A stretch of 64,000 bases of DNA from Thelonectria olida (taxonomy: Eukaryota; Ascomycota; Sordariomycetes; Hypocreales; Nectriaceae), in assembly GCA_020736575.1 (NCBI GenBank), contig JAGPYM010000018.1, positions 744,001-808,000 on the forward strand. Reading direction: 5' to 3'. Positions 53,689 to 64,000 of this stretch are shown piece after piece. The position numbers were made by a program, and so were the translations under genes. Position 1 is the stretch's first letter. Every line of letters begins with the position of its first letter. The notes below the pieces were generated by a model. That model did not search any database and had not been told where the DNA came from. It saw only the letters and a program-made list of their open reading frames with translations.

Positions 53689-54891
53689 TGTTGGTATTTA
53701 GTACACGAGGCATATGAGTACAACAACTGGGCTAGTAATTAGTTCAGCATCTTGAGATTCTCGCGAGGCATTACTCGGAGTCTCTCGCGTATGAATCTGG
53801 GCGGGATCAAGCGGAATGTTATGCGTCCAAGGTATCTTCCTGGATGTTGCGCTAGTATGCAAAAGAGAAGAGCTTCCAATGGATCTTTAACCTTACTAAA
53901 TTTTGTGAGAAAGAGAAACCAAGGCCTTTCCGGAAGATTTTGATCCCGAATTAATGGCAAGTTCAAAATAAAACTCCGGAGAGGGTCGAGTTCGTGGCGT
54001 ATCAAAAGGACCTTGAGAGGCGAGATTCTATCGGGCCAGTCTGTCGGAAATTATCTTCCTCCTCGAGATCAGAGAGTGAACCTCACCTGGTCGTGGAAAT
54101 TTATAATTCATCTGGAGTGTGTTTCAGAAACCCCAGGTTTAATACGAAGCGGGCCTCCTCGTTTTCATCTAGAAGTCATCCACCAAGGGTTGAGCAGAAA
54201 TGCTGGGATCTTGATGAAGCGAAGTTTGACAAGGGCAGGACCAGAGTGGGAAGCATGATTGACGAATGTTAGGGGAAACGAAGTATCTCTAGGCATTGTC
54301 GTTTGTCGGTATCCGTTTCTTTCACATCCTTGTCGGCTGCCGTCTCAGATAAATCGGAACGATGCGAACGCCGATGCCACTCAAATCAAGCGATCCCCAG
54401 AAACAACGCAACCATTCGTGACGCGTTCCACTGTCCCAAGAAGTAACCTCAATTAATATCTTCTCTGCAAGGATCATTCTTGGGCCGCTCAGGGTAGTGA
54501 AGGCATAATCCAAGCACACATCAAATGCATCTACGAATCCATGATCCCACTTGGACCAGACCAACTCGAACTCCAGCCCCCTTTTCTCATCATGGCAGTG
54601 CTGGTTCGATTGGTTTAAGCCAATAAGGAACTTACAGTCGATGCCATCTCGGTCTTGCCGACTGTTTTGCCGTCACCCGAAGACTCAATTGGCATTTATC
54701 ATAGTAGAATATATTGAATAATATGCTGGTAATATATGCCGTATGTAACTTGGTTCCTCATGGCCTCGTGTTCTAATTAGAATAATGCAGCCACATTGAC
54801 GCCCCCAAAGAAAGAAAATCCAAATTGGTATCATAATGTTGACAAAGAAACACCGCGCTTATCCCCAAACCGTTCGTGATAAAAAGCCCTC
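53689..54891. other. Intergenic with degenerate minus-strand coding traces
   Basis: On the minus strand, 53739-54005 is open (IRDQNLPERPWFLFLTKFSK ... RENLKMLN). Upstream, 54005-54300 reads protein-like with stops, and 54322-54564 is open (WSKWDHGFVDAFDVCLDYAF). They could be parts of one broken gene or unrelated noise. A splice into 54564 from upstream would need a 35-nt intron, too short for this genome. The rest is AT-rich. Confidence 0.35.
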
Positions 54892-56363
54892 TTATTCCTT
54901 GGGTAGCGTCGGTAGTTGCTTCTCCCTGTAATAATCCTTCCTCCTACTCGAGGACACCGTTACTTGTGTGCTCACCACAATCCCCCGATTGTCGCCTGAA
55001 TCTCGTTTGGGCCCCGTCTCGCGGCTTGACATGGAGCCGCTGCCCTCCCCCTTCATGTTGTATGTCAACTCGACCTCGTCTTCATCAATGGTGAAATTAG
55101 GTGCGCTCGTTCGAATCGTCGTCTTTATCCCCATGCGCGCATTAGTCCGTGTCGCCTTTCCAAACTGAAGATTCAATCTCGACGCCTCGGTTCGGTCGCT
55201 GATGTAGTATGGGCTGCTCTCGTGTGGTCGGGATCGGTTGACTCGGAACAGGGGTGCGAATGTTGGAAGGCAGGCTGAGATGATGGCCACGGATGGCTCG
55301 ATGCTGGACCATGCCATGGCGGATCCCACCCACCAGGTGGCATCGAGGTTGGTGAAGAGCCCGTAGAGGTAGTAGATGCGCACAATGCTTGCAATGCATA
55401 CGCTGCCAACATTAGACGTGGCCTTCGAAAGATGCAAACTAGCAGTACTCACAAGCCGCCCAGCAACATGATGCCAATGACCGAGGCCTTGAGTCGTTTA
55501 CTCAATTGAAGGTCGATGATCCTCGGAATGGGAACGATGAGAATAACAACATCGTTCAGCATATTTACAATCCCCAAAGCCAAAAAGAACTTTTTAATGT
55601 CGATGCAGTATCCTTCTGCGCCGATGTACTGATTCCAATAATAGCTCACCGGCCGACAGGCGCAAGCCATGGTGATCCAAAGAATGAAGGGATAAACGGT
55701 GGCTAGGAAGAAGGCAAACCAGTAGAGGTAGAAGAAGACGCCTCTCGTTGAGTTTTTCGAGTAAAATAGCCGACGATAGAAAAGGAGAATGCTGATTTTC
55801 GTCCCGGTTACGGCGAGCGCGTAGATGTATGGCTCGGCGTACACAACCTGATGATCACCGTTAGCTTCAAAGGTATCTTTGGGCATCCCTGATGGGATGA
55901 TTTGGATGTGTTCTGTGGAAGGTATACCTTTAAGAGCTTCATTAATCTTGGGAGTGTATTGGCCCAAATATGAGTGCTAGCACCATGGGTGCCAGCTGTG
56001 ATTGAAACCTGTCAGCATTCAGACAAAGAAATGCAGTCAACCGTGAATGTCGACTCACCTAATACCGTCAACACTACCGTCGCACCAGAGCAGACCTATC
56101 GAAAGAGTCTTGTTAGTGAAATGAGGCACACTCAACCGCAAGCGTCGACTTACTGTGCTAATGATGATGGCAACGTCGTCCGCCCCTAGTCTGGGCCCTT
56201 TTAGTCTGCGCACATACAAGCGCAAAGCGACTGCTGCCACGGCGACGGCGAGGGCAACAGAGGTTATAATGTTGTACATGGTGTACTGTTCTTCTGCTAT
56301 GTGCATGCCTTCTGGTGGCTCGCCAAAGGCGACCAGTATGATGGGATCGACAGTGACCGACAT
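54892..56363 (-). CDS. Pth11-like rhodopsin-domain membrane protein
   Basis: Five exons on the minus strand (56154-56363, 56059-56095, 55928-55995, 55453-55847, 54892-55402) give 406 residues. Introns are 58, 63, 80 and 50 nt. Seven TM segments are visible, including ITSVALAVAVAAVALRLYVR, TKISILLFYRRLFY, and IVNMLNDVVILIVPIPRIIDLQ. The family marks are DDVAIII, AGTHGASTHIWANTLPR, CRPVSYYWNQY, and WWVGSAMAWSSIEPSVAIISACLPTFAPLF, all typical of the fungal integral-membrane rhodopsin fold. The long polar C-tail is cytosolic. Pth11 of Magnaporthe helps surface sensing, but most relatives are unassigned. Exon 2 (37 nt) and exon 3 (68 nt) are fixed by phase and by the A-G-T-H-G block. Confidence 0.9.
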
Positions 56364-56540
56364 GGCGACACTGCGAACAAGAAAAAGGTAAACGAAAGAG
56401 ATTCAACTCGGGCCACCGGTTTGGTTTTAGATGAGCAAGGGAACAGAAGCAGGTATAAGAATGGCGTAGCACTAATGTACGTTTCTCTATATGCTGTCAT
56501 CCAGTCTTCCTAGTCCGATCCTCCCGATGCCGTGCCTATC

Positions 56541-57438
56541 ATGCATCCCTGCAAAGTCAATGAGCTGGAGCCGTGTAGCAAATTACCACCAGGTATCCTG
56601 GGGCGCATGATAGAGTATGCGCCTGATAAAAAGCAAGGAACCGGGTCATGGCATGACGAGTTGACGATGCTCGACGATAAACCCAGACGGTGTGGTAATT
56701 ATTGGGAATCGGGATTCAGAGGAAGAGGCGGGATTCGATTTGGATTCGCATCCATGCCAGGGGCGCAAGGATGCTGCCCTTGCACCCTTCTGATTTCGCA
56801 GGCAAGTCGGGCGAGGCCAAATTGTGATTATACTTTTGCACACATTACAGGAGCGGCAGCTCCATCGGGAGCGCGAGGGTGTTGCGTGGGCCGACTATCT
56901 CCAGACCTCAGACCGCGTTGAAGTGGGGGAGTCGAGTCCACGTGTGTTGCCCGTTGAGGACCTGGTAAGCGCGCAGACCGAGTCCAGCTCTCATAGACCA
57001 ATCCATGTGCCGTCGTAGGCCATGTACCGAACCCATCCTTGCGGGCTGGGCTCAGTCACCGCCTTTGGGGCCTGCTACGTAACTACCAGCCCTTTCTCAG
57101 CTATGATCAGGCTGCGGTCGGACCATGATGGGTTTCTTGCATTTGCCATTGCCGCTGTGGGTGTGATGGCGGGTGTGACGACGGATCCATTGGACAGGCA
57201 CATCTGGCATCCAGCCATCGTCCCGTTCCGCAGCAGGATCGAGCCGCCCTCCATTGCGCAACACGATACGTTGTTCGACACATATACGGACAGCCGAGGC
57301 TGTTTCTGTCATGTTTCATTCTTGCATCGCAGCAGCAATCGTACATCGCACATGTACAACAACAGGCCCAGCTGGGATGGGGCGTGCAGGAATATCTCCG
57401 ATTGGGGCGACAACTCATCTGCCCATTCCCGTGGATGA
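56541..57438 (+). CDS. Candidate gene with a GC-AG intron (weak)
   Basis: A phase-0 model joins 56541-56801, 56851-56964 and 57019-57438 to 264 residues. The first intron (49 nt) has an exact GC-AG donor, CAG followed by GCAAGT at 56802. The second (54 nt) has GTAAGC at 56965 and TAG. Branch sites are weak in both. Exon 2 looks like protein (REGVAWADYLQTSDRVEVGE), exon 3 has a hydrophobic stretch FLAFAIAAVGVMAGV. Exon 1 is Cys- and Gly-rich with no pattern. I recognise no family, and competing frames exist on the minus strand. It might be only partly right or not a gene. Confidence 0.3.
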
Positions 57439-58401
57439 ACGGTGTGGTTATTCAGCCAAGTGACATGTCCACTGGGAACTGGCCATGCTCGAAAAGCAAA
57501 GAAGGCATCCAAATTGCCAAGACCCAACTTGGCAGGCAGTTGTTCAGCTGTCTCGCCTATTGAGCCCTCCCGCCATCGAACAAGGCCAGGGCCAAAACGT
57601 CGAAACAAGCTCACACCACGCTCAGCCAGTCTTGTTGGTAAGACGTTGAGATGAGCGCTTACAAGGAATGATTGGGTGAGACAAGCTGACTCTCATCGCA
57701 AGCCACGTATTTATGCACGAAACTGAGATTTCGCTTGTCGCAAGTGTTGGGCGTCGCTCCGCTTACATGTAGGTAATAGAGCCCAAATCACCATTCCCAG
57801 CTTTCGTATTCGGCGTTATTAGGCTGTGCTTTCACTACCCCATCGCAAATCATCTTCAATGTCCTCATTTCGCAAGTTTTCACATGCTCGACGAAGTCAC
57901 GTATGGCCACCGTCTTACCACGTCGATTGCAACGTCTCATTGCTATGTTGAGAACATGCATGTGAGTAAAACAACTACCTTCAGTCTCCAAGGAACGCAA
58001 TCGGCAGTTTCCTTTCGCCACTGAGAGTTTCGAGGCAAGGTCCATCGGCCTGACGACAAGGCTGAGTTTCTCATGACGCTCGAGCCCAAACCTCCTGCAC
58101 CCTTCGCTGATCCAAGCATGCCTGCTCGAGATCCATACAACTTCAGAATTGCGGTCGAGATCCCGTGATGAGAATAACAGCCACCATCTAGACTTCCAAC
58201 CCTAAATATGCAATTATTCTATGACACTAACAGCATGCCAGTCATCATGAAATCTCTCAAACGATACTAAAGCTAACATTGAAAACCACAAAAAGCCGCG
58301 CACAATTGTCGACCAGCGCGGAAAGCTCCTCTCCATTGTCTTAAAATTGAGCACTCGCGTAGGTATCCCGAACTTGGCTCCAGAAGCGACAACACTCTTC
58401 T
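57439..58401. other. Intergenic, uncertain small frames
   Basis: On the minus strand 57788-58045 reads RRGKTVAIRDFVEHVKTCEM and a short acidic end, and an overlapping frame reads up to 58140; a possible 36-nt intron between them is too short to trust. No family is recognised, so no gene is called. Confidence 0.4.
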
Positions 58402-61400
58402 TCATAGCTTCTTCCACGCTCGAAGAATCCCAGCGATAATGGCGTGGCCATTTCCCTCCGCAAACTTGGCAGCCTTCTGGCACCGCTCTTCGATAGTCTC
58501 ATCCTCCTTGTCGTTCTCTAGCAAAAAGTGAACCATATCATGTCGACCCCACTCTGCAGCTCCTTCGAGAGCTGTGCGTCCTTCGCGCGGAGCTGCTGCG
58601 GCATTGACATCTGCGCCGTTCTCAACCAAAAATACAGCAACTGAGAAATGTCCCCTGATTGCTGCCAATTGGATCGCCGTTGCACCACCATTCTCAGCAG
58701 GTAAAGCATTGATCCTAGCACCCCTGTTGACAAGTTCTTGGACGAGAGAGAGGTCACCGTTCGCCGAGGCGGCTTGGAGAGCCGTCCTCCCATAATTTGC
58801 AACTGGGGACCCGTTCACATCTGCATTTTTGTCAAGCAATAGCCTCACCACGTTGCTTTCTCGATTTCTTATGGCGTCCTGTAGGGGTGTCTGGAATCGG
58901 TCAGAACAAATGTTGATGTCCGCTCCAGCATCGATCATCATTCTCATGAGCGGCTCTTTCAAACTTGCTCGGACATGTGTCAAAACACATCCATCCCATA
59001 TTGAATCAAGAGTGGGGTAATTATGTGACAAAGAACATCCATCATATGTTGCATCGAAATTGAGGCCAGCGGTAGTGAAGGTCGCAGACCATTCGCCTTG
59101 ATATTGTTGTTCTCCAAGTCCGAGGATTGAATTGAGAGGGTGCTCTCCATGTCTAGGCACGTTGACATCAACGCCATGATCAATCAGAATCCGCAAAAGC
59201 GGTACCGCATTTCCGTTAAGGAGAGCAGCGTGTAAAGGCAGCTCTCCATTCTTGCAACTTGCATTCACGTCAGCTCCATAGTCAATGAGAGTCTGGACAA
59301 TTTCCTCGCCTGCAGTAGTTGAGTCACAGTATGTTCGGTCGACCTTCGTAGCCCAATAAAGTGCTGTACATCCGGATCGAGGCTCGAGTTGGTTTGGATT
59401 AGTGCCAAGTGAAAGAAACAGTTGGACAATATCTAAATTTCCTCGGCGAACAGCCTCGTGTAAAGGCAGCTCAGTAGGGTTCTCTTTCGAAAGCGAAGGA
59501 TTGATTGCTGCCCCTGCGTTCACGAGGGCATGGATTATATCAACATTGCTGACCCTGGCTGCGGCCACAAGTGGTGTATCTCCCATGTAAAATGGCTCAG
59601 TTTGATTCGGATCGGCTCCAAGTGAAAGGAGAAGCTGAACAATGCTGAAATTTCCGCGACGAATAGCATCAAATAAAAGGAAAGGAGAAGGCTTCACTTC
59701 GGCGAGCGAAGGGCTAGTTGCCGCCCCTGCGTTCACGAGGGCATGGATTATATCAATATTGCCGATTCTGGCTGCGGCCATGAGTGGTGTATCTCCCATG
59801 TAAAATGGCTCAGTTTGATTCGGATCGGCTCCAAGTGAAAGGAGAAGCTGAACAATGCTGCAATTTCCGCAATGAATAGCATCAAATAAAGGCTGAGGAC
59901 AAAGCTCATGTTCGGGAAGCGAAGGGTTGATAATCGCTCCTGCATTTACGAGGAGATGGATCATGTCAACGTTGCCAGCTTCGACTGCGGCCGCAAGCGG
60001 TGTGTATCGTCTAAAAATACGGTGCCGTGAGGCTGAGGGTTGATTGAGGTCAGCGCCTGCCATCAACAGGCGACGGACTATGGCAGTAGACTTCTGACGA
60101 ATGGCGCAGTGCAGAGGAGTTGATATTGTTGGACGGATAGGAAAGTTCGGATCCGCGACTTCAAGCAGTGTCTCCAAGAGATCGATGTCTTCCTTTTCCA
60201 CTGCGATATTAAGAAGAGGCTCCTCATGATCGCAGTGATGGACCTCAGCACCGGCGCCAATCAGCTTTCGAACCACTTCTGTATGACCCTTCATAACCGC
60301 AGCTTGCAATGCAGTAGTACCCAAGGCTGATCTAGGAGGATTGACTTCTGCACCAAGCGCAAGTAGCGTCTCAACGAGTTCCAGATTGCCTGCTGAGGCT
60401 GCCCCCTGGAGGCATGATAAGCCCCCTAACTCGGCTGCCTTGGCGTGGATGTTTCCGCCTTGAAGAGAGAGATGTTGAACAAGCTCCAGGTTTCCATTTT
60501 CTGCTGCAGCTTGCAAAGCCGTTCGGCCACCCATTGGTCTGGGAGGTGCATTTATATCAGCACCACCTCGTAGCAAAAGATTGATTAAATCTTGGTGTCC
60601 TTTCATGATTGCCATTTGGAGCGGAGTGTCCATTTTCCATGTCGTAGGATTTGCATCGGCTCCATATTCCAAGAGGAGATTTGCCATCTCGAAGTTCGCC
60701 AGTTCGCACGCGATGTGGAGTGGACTGGGCATGTCCTGCTCCACAACATTTGCATCAGCTCCGGATTCCAGGAGAAGTTTTATCATCTCGAAGTCCTCTC
60801 GTCGACATGCAATCTGGAGTGGTGTCGGACTTCCAAAGGCAGATTCATTAACATTCGCTCCAGCATCTAACAGGACCTTTAATAAATCAAGATTGGTAGA
60901 TGCCGAAGCGTGAAGTAACGAATTTAGGCTCGAAGAGGAACTCAAGCTGGCTGTGACCTGGATCGGAGTTGGCAGTCCACGCGGAAGAGGTGTGTTCACA
61001 TCCGCGCCAGCCCCCAACAGCAACTTGACCAATTCTAAATTGGCGCGTTGAGCCGCGAGTCGAACTATTGAAACGCCCGCTGGGGTGGCTTCGTTGACAT
61101 CCACTCCTGCATTCACCAATTGCTTCGCCGTGGGGACATTTTGGTTTTCGACAGCTTGGACAAGCTGCCAAACATTCGGATGCGCCCCGGCTTCGAGCAA
61201 AATTTTTGTCATTAATATACCAGCTTCCTCGTTGGGCGGTCCGATAGCAAGAGTTAGGGGTAGACCCATGTCATACGAACTGGAAAATTCATTGCGGTAA
61301 CGGAGATCTGGATTCGCTCCGGAGTCAACTAAGAGCTTGACGATTGTGGGACTTCTGGCTGTGACAGCGAGTTGCAGAGCCGTCGCTCCCCCACCCATTC

Positions 61401-62524
61401 TGTCATAAGCGATGCTGCTATTCGGGTTGACTCCACTCTTAAGAAGCGCTTGAACCAGCCGGTCATGTTGAAGTCTGATAGCACTGCAGAAGATATTCGT
61501 GGCAAATATTTTGACTGTTGATCCACGAACTTGGAGAATCTGTTCAAGAAGTCGGACGTTCTTGGTTTCGATGATCGATTTTACGAGGCCATGGGTGCGT
61601 TCCTCATCAAGTAAACCATTCGAAGAAAGGTAGATGGCGTGTTGGAGTAGGCGGGCGAAGAAACTCGTCTGTGCAAGTTTCTGTATCTGAGAAGAGTTGT
61701 TGATGGGCCTGTTTGGCATGACACTGTCCAAATTTGATAGTAGCTTGTCATGGCTCCCGAAGCCAGCCCTTGCAACACAACTGGCATTTCCAAGGAAACT
61801 TGCCGCAAGCCGGTCGAAGTCTTTGCTTGAGAAGTTTAGAGTAAAGCTCCCAGGGCTAATAGATACTAGGAATAGATGTCAATTGTGGGCTCCAAGGGAT
61901 GCTACCATGTCTACCCACTAAGTGTCTCCAGGGAGTCTTGGAATCGGAACCAAGGGAGGGTGTTGAAGGTGATGAGGTGAGAAGCATCAATTGGCGTTGG
62001 AGTTCGGACAATGAAACCCTCTGGGAGACGCATCGGCACTGTTTCTAGAGGTTGGTCAGATAACTCATGTTCCTCAATGTGTACCGCCCAGTAATTAGCC
62101 TAGATTGCTTACCCAACGGAGCGCCGAAAAATGATGAAGAGCAGAGATATGATCCCACCTTCTTCTTCATCTGCTCGTCTGAGATGGCCTTGCCGCGGAA
62201 AGAAATTGCTGAAGCCTTGCCCTCGCGCTTTCGCTTCTCAACGACCCGCGAGACATGTTCCCAGCCCTGATTTGTGGCGTTTTTCCGCATGTTCCAGCGA
62301 AGCAGCTTGCGCACATACTGCTTTTCTCTGCTCTTGAGTGTTCGTTTGGCTCAAATATGAGAAGCTCCACGGGAGTTGGACACTTACGTCGCCACGAAGC
62401 CGTGATCGATTGCCATGCGCTCGGCAAGTTGTTTATGGGTCAAGTTTTGTTCAAGGAACAAGGCCCGTATGTGGCCTTTGTGCCGATCCCACTCGGTGTT
62501 GAGGATTGTTCGACCTGGAGCCAT
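58402..62524 (-). CDS. Clr5-domain protein with a long ankyrin-repeat array
   Basis: Four exons on the minus strand (62388-62524, 62113-62327, 61919-62044, 58402-61865) give 1313 residues with phase kept. The N-terminal Clr5 domain (about 8-110) reads EWDRHKGHIRALFLEQNLTH, LAERMAIDHGFVATEKQYVR, KLLRWNMRKN and ISDEQMKKKV. It is spliced together by a 60-nt intron (GTAAGT). Clr5 is a fungal DNA-binding-like module named after S. pombe Clr5. After a linker with TLPWFRF comes the array of more than 25 ankyrin repeats, for example ATALQLAVTARSPTIVKLLVD, with DANVV, GHTEVVRKLIGAGAEV and a 213-bp near-perfect duplication inside. Related Clr5-ankyrin proteins are numerous and variable in Pezizomycotina. 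The upstream three exons are short, so a scan of long frames would place the start wrongly near 61731 at a TTG. Confidence 0.9.
59510..59677 (-). repeat. Near-identical coding repeat, copy 1
   Basis: It matches 59723-59890 at about 94 percent over 168 bases with a 213-base offset (71 codons), inside the ankyrin array. Both encode the block with GADPNQTEPFYMGDTPL and DIIHALVNAGA. Confidence 0.9.
59723..59890 (-). repeat. Near-identical coding repeat, copy 2
   Basis: Partner of 59510-59677, in the same orientation and frame. Confidence 0.9.
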
Positions 62525-63341
62525 GGTCGAGACTTAACGCAAAGGGAAGTGAAAAAAAAAAATATTGGAGTGGGAATGTTGGAGTATCTCAAACCGGTAT
62601 TGAGAGTGAGAGATGGAGAGGATCAATGGGAAGGAAAGTCTGATGAGAATGATGAACTGATATATGCGACTTGGGCTGAGGAATGCCGCGCTTAAGTACC
62701 CAGCAGTCAATGCCTTCAAATGAAGGGTGGGCAGTACCTAAGTGCAGTCATTGCGGTTTGTGGCGCTCGACAGTGGAGCCTGAGATTCAGTTCGATTGGC
62801 TGTGTCCATAATTTGCGACCGAAGACCGGATATCATTGGATTTGGCCAGAATTCGTCTCCAGCTCAGCCGCATAACTACTCCTTAAACCGCCACCTATTT
62901 CGAGACGACTGGCTATTGGTCCTGGCCAAAATTCCTACTCCACCTCTCTATGCGTTTTCTTATTGGCTCTGGCTCAAATTCTCGTTTGCCTGATGCACGA
63001 CTTTCTTCTTATTGGCCTTGGACATTATTCTCTTCCCACCAGCTCTTCAAGTTGAAAGGAGAGGCTGAGCCTCATCCGCAGAACACGGTGAATATGACTT
63101 GACCCCCGCAACGCGTAATTACATTAATATAAGTAGGTAGTTAGCGATACCATGGTGCGCCTTTGCAGATATTCAACATGTTCAAGCCTTCTTGCCAGAA
63201 GTTTCTCTTTATACCCTTTAAAGCTGGTCTGCACTCTCTCAAGATTGAAGTAATACTCTTGTGACACCCTCATACTACTTACTCAACCTTCTCTCCCTCC
63301 CTTGGGATCACCAACCTCTCCCAAACTAGCAGTCAACCAGA
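62525..63341. other. Divergent intergenic region
   Basis: It separates the Clr5-ankyrin gene (minus) from the small membrane protein (plus). It contains five related CCAAT-type motifs, listed separately, and a CT-rich leader before 63342. Confidence 0.6.
62795..63032 (+). promoter_or_regulatory. Array of five ATTGG-containing degenerate repeats
   Basis: ATTGG (CCAAT on the other strand) occurs at 62795, 62835, 62915, 62962 and 63011, each followed by a TGG or TGT word and then an AATTC/AATTT/ATTATTC word 14-15 bases on. Spacing is 40, 80, 47 and 49. They look like decayed copies of one unit, and each can offer a CCAAT-binding site for the Hap-type complex. Confidence 0.55.
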
Positions 63342-63641
63342 ATGCGTCTCAGCCAAGAGGCAGTCATTGCCATTGTCGGCGTCATTGTTAACCTGCCGGC
63401 ATTTGGACTTCTCTTTTGGGATCTTTGGAAGAAGTACAAGTGTAGGGCAGATGAATCCAGTAAGACAGGCAATTTACTGTTCCCCCTCACCGAATCCGAT
63501 CGCGAAATGCTTACCAACGAAAAGACACAGATTCATCACATGGACAACAACGAGCAGATGAGCAAGGGTTACTACTCCTGCATCAAAGGGCATCATCGGT
63601 TGACGTTTTGCTTCGAATATCTTCTGTATAAGAGGCTTTAA
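63342..63641 (+). CDS. Small N-terminal-anchored membrane protein
   Basis: A single-exon frame from ATG 63342 (context CCAGA before it) encodes 99 residues. Residues about 7-30 (EAVIAIVGVIVNLPAFGLLF) are one TM next to the N-terminus, followed by WDLWKKYKC, a basic stop-transfer stretch, and a polar tail. Short proteins starting with such a segment are common in Pezizomycotina and lack known function. The last 25 residues (from KGYYSCIKGHHR) look less protein-like than the rest, so an intron near 63560-63580 or an earlier end is possible. It is divergent from the Clr5-ankyrin gene. Confidence 0.6.
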   Translation: MRLSQEAVIAIVGVIVNLPAFGLLFWDLWKKYKCRADESSKTGNLLFPLTESDREMLTNEKTQIHHMDNNEQMSKGYYSCIKGHHRLTFCFEYLLYKRL

Positions 63642-64000
63642 TTTTAAGGATAGGTTAATGGAGCACGAGGAGACAATAGAACCGATATTCACACCCACAC
63701 CCACTAACAGCCGCAACCACAAGGTCAGACAACGATAGCTCAGCGCCATTCTAGCCCTGATTTTAATACAGTCGCATGCAGGGACTCTAGATAATATAAA
63801 TCAAGATGAAACAAGAGATTAAATTAGAACTTAGTGTTAACTAGTGCTTCCGGATTGCTACCGATTAGCATCGAATGATTCTAAAGTCTTTTATTATGAA
63901 CCTTTCCAACCAGGGAGCTTGCATCCAGGCTTTGAGTGGCAGGCAAATCATTAGTGGAGCGACCATCTTTAAACTTCCGCTCAATCAATGCTGTGACAGA
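63642..64000. other. Intergenic at window end
   Basis: AT-rich sequence with no gene seen up to the edge. Confidence 0.5.

Noticed and set aside
54565..54640. 35-nt intron joining minus-strand frames
   Set aside because: Shorter than any supported intron here (minimum about 46 nt).
61731..61731. Start of the ankyrin protein at 61731
   Set aside because: The codon there is TTG, and the frame continues upstream through three further exons to the Clr5 start at 62524.
62255..62695. 146-codon plus frame
   Set aside because: It is antisense to the Clr5 exons.

Overview
The window is nuclear DNA of a filamentous ascomycete (Pezizomycotina). The evidence is the gene style and the gene content. Introns are many and short (about 46-90 nt, GT..AG with CTRAC-type branch sites). 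Typical families are present: a HET-domain protein, an RTA1-like protein, a Pth11-like rhodopsin-fold membrane protein, a Zn2Cys6 transcription factor, a Clr5-ankyrin protein, a DUF3632-type protein and fungal CorA-like proteins. There is one tRNA gene, tRNA-Ser(AGA). I cannot name the genus. All exon coordinates are my own reading of splice signals and reading phase.

Layout. 0-10 kb: tRNA-Ser, a broken GNAT acetyltransferase, an NRAMP metal transporter, a small one-helix membrane protein and a TPR/SET-domain protein. 10-25 kb is an accessory, recognition-type block: a HET-domain gene bounded by short direct repeats, two related orphan genes of 71-96 residues (13.6 kb and 21.0 kb), a protein kinase with an HGD loop, a CorA-like membrane protein, a PNP-domain (nucleoside phosphorylase fold) reading frame with one in-frame stop, and a ubiquitin-like/zinc-ribbon protein. 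26-37 kb is metabolic and regulatory: RTA1-like, Zn2Cys6 factor, ketopantoate-reductase-like enzyme, a decayed MDR oxidoreductase, a beta-carbonic anhydrase on the minus strand that is visible only after joining five exons, a fungal transcription-factor-domain protein and a GFA-domain protein with a 16-nt exon. 38-49 kb mixes orphan genes with decayed ones: a kinase-like relic, a LaeA-like methyltransferase relic and an F-box/ankyrin/ZZ reading frame broken by shifts and a stop. 49-64 kb: a small Ala-rich gene, a conserved fungal hypothetical, an SDR, the Pth11-like protein, a weak candidate gene with a GC-AG intron, a 1313-residue Clr5-ankyrin protein and a short membrane protein.

How they fit. 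The block from 10 to 25 kb holds families commonly found in fungal allorecognition and innate-immunity-like repertoires (HET, kinase, CorA-like, PNP, ubiquitin-like), together with a duplicated orphan family. It is the most likely place for an undescribed system, but co-function is inference from neighbourhood only. At least five genes are decayed. Two stops in the MDR relic fit CpA-to-TpA changes, the type left by repeat-induced point mutation, so past RIP is possible.
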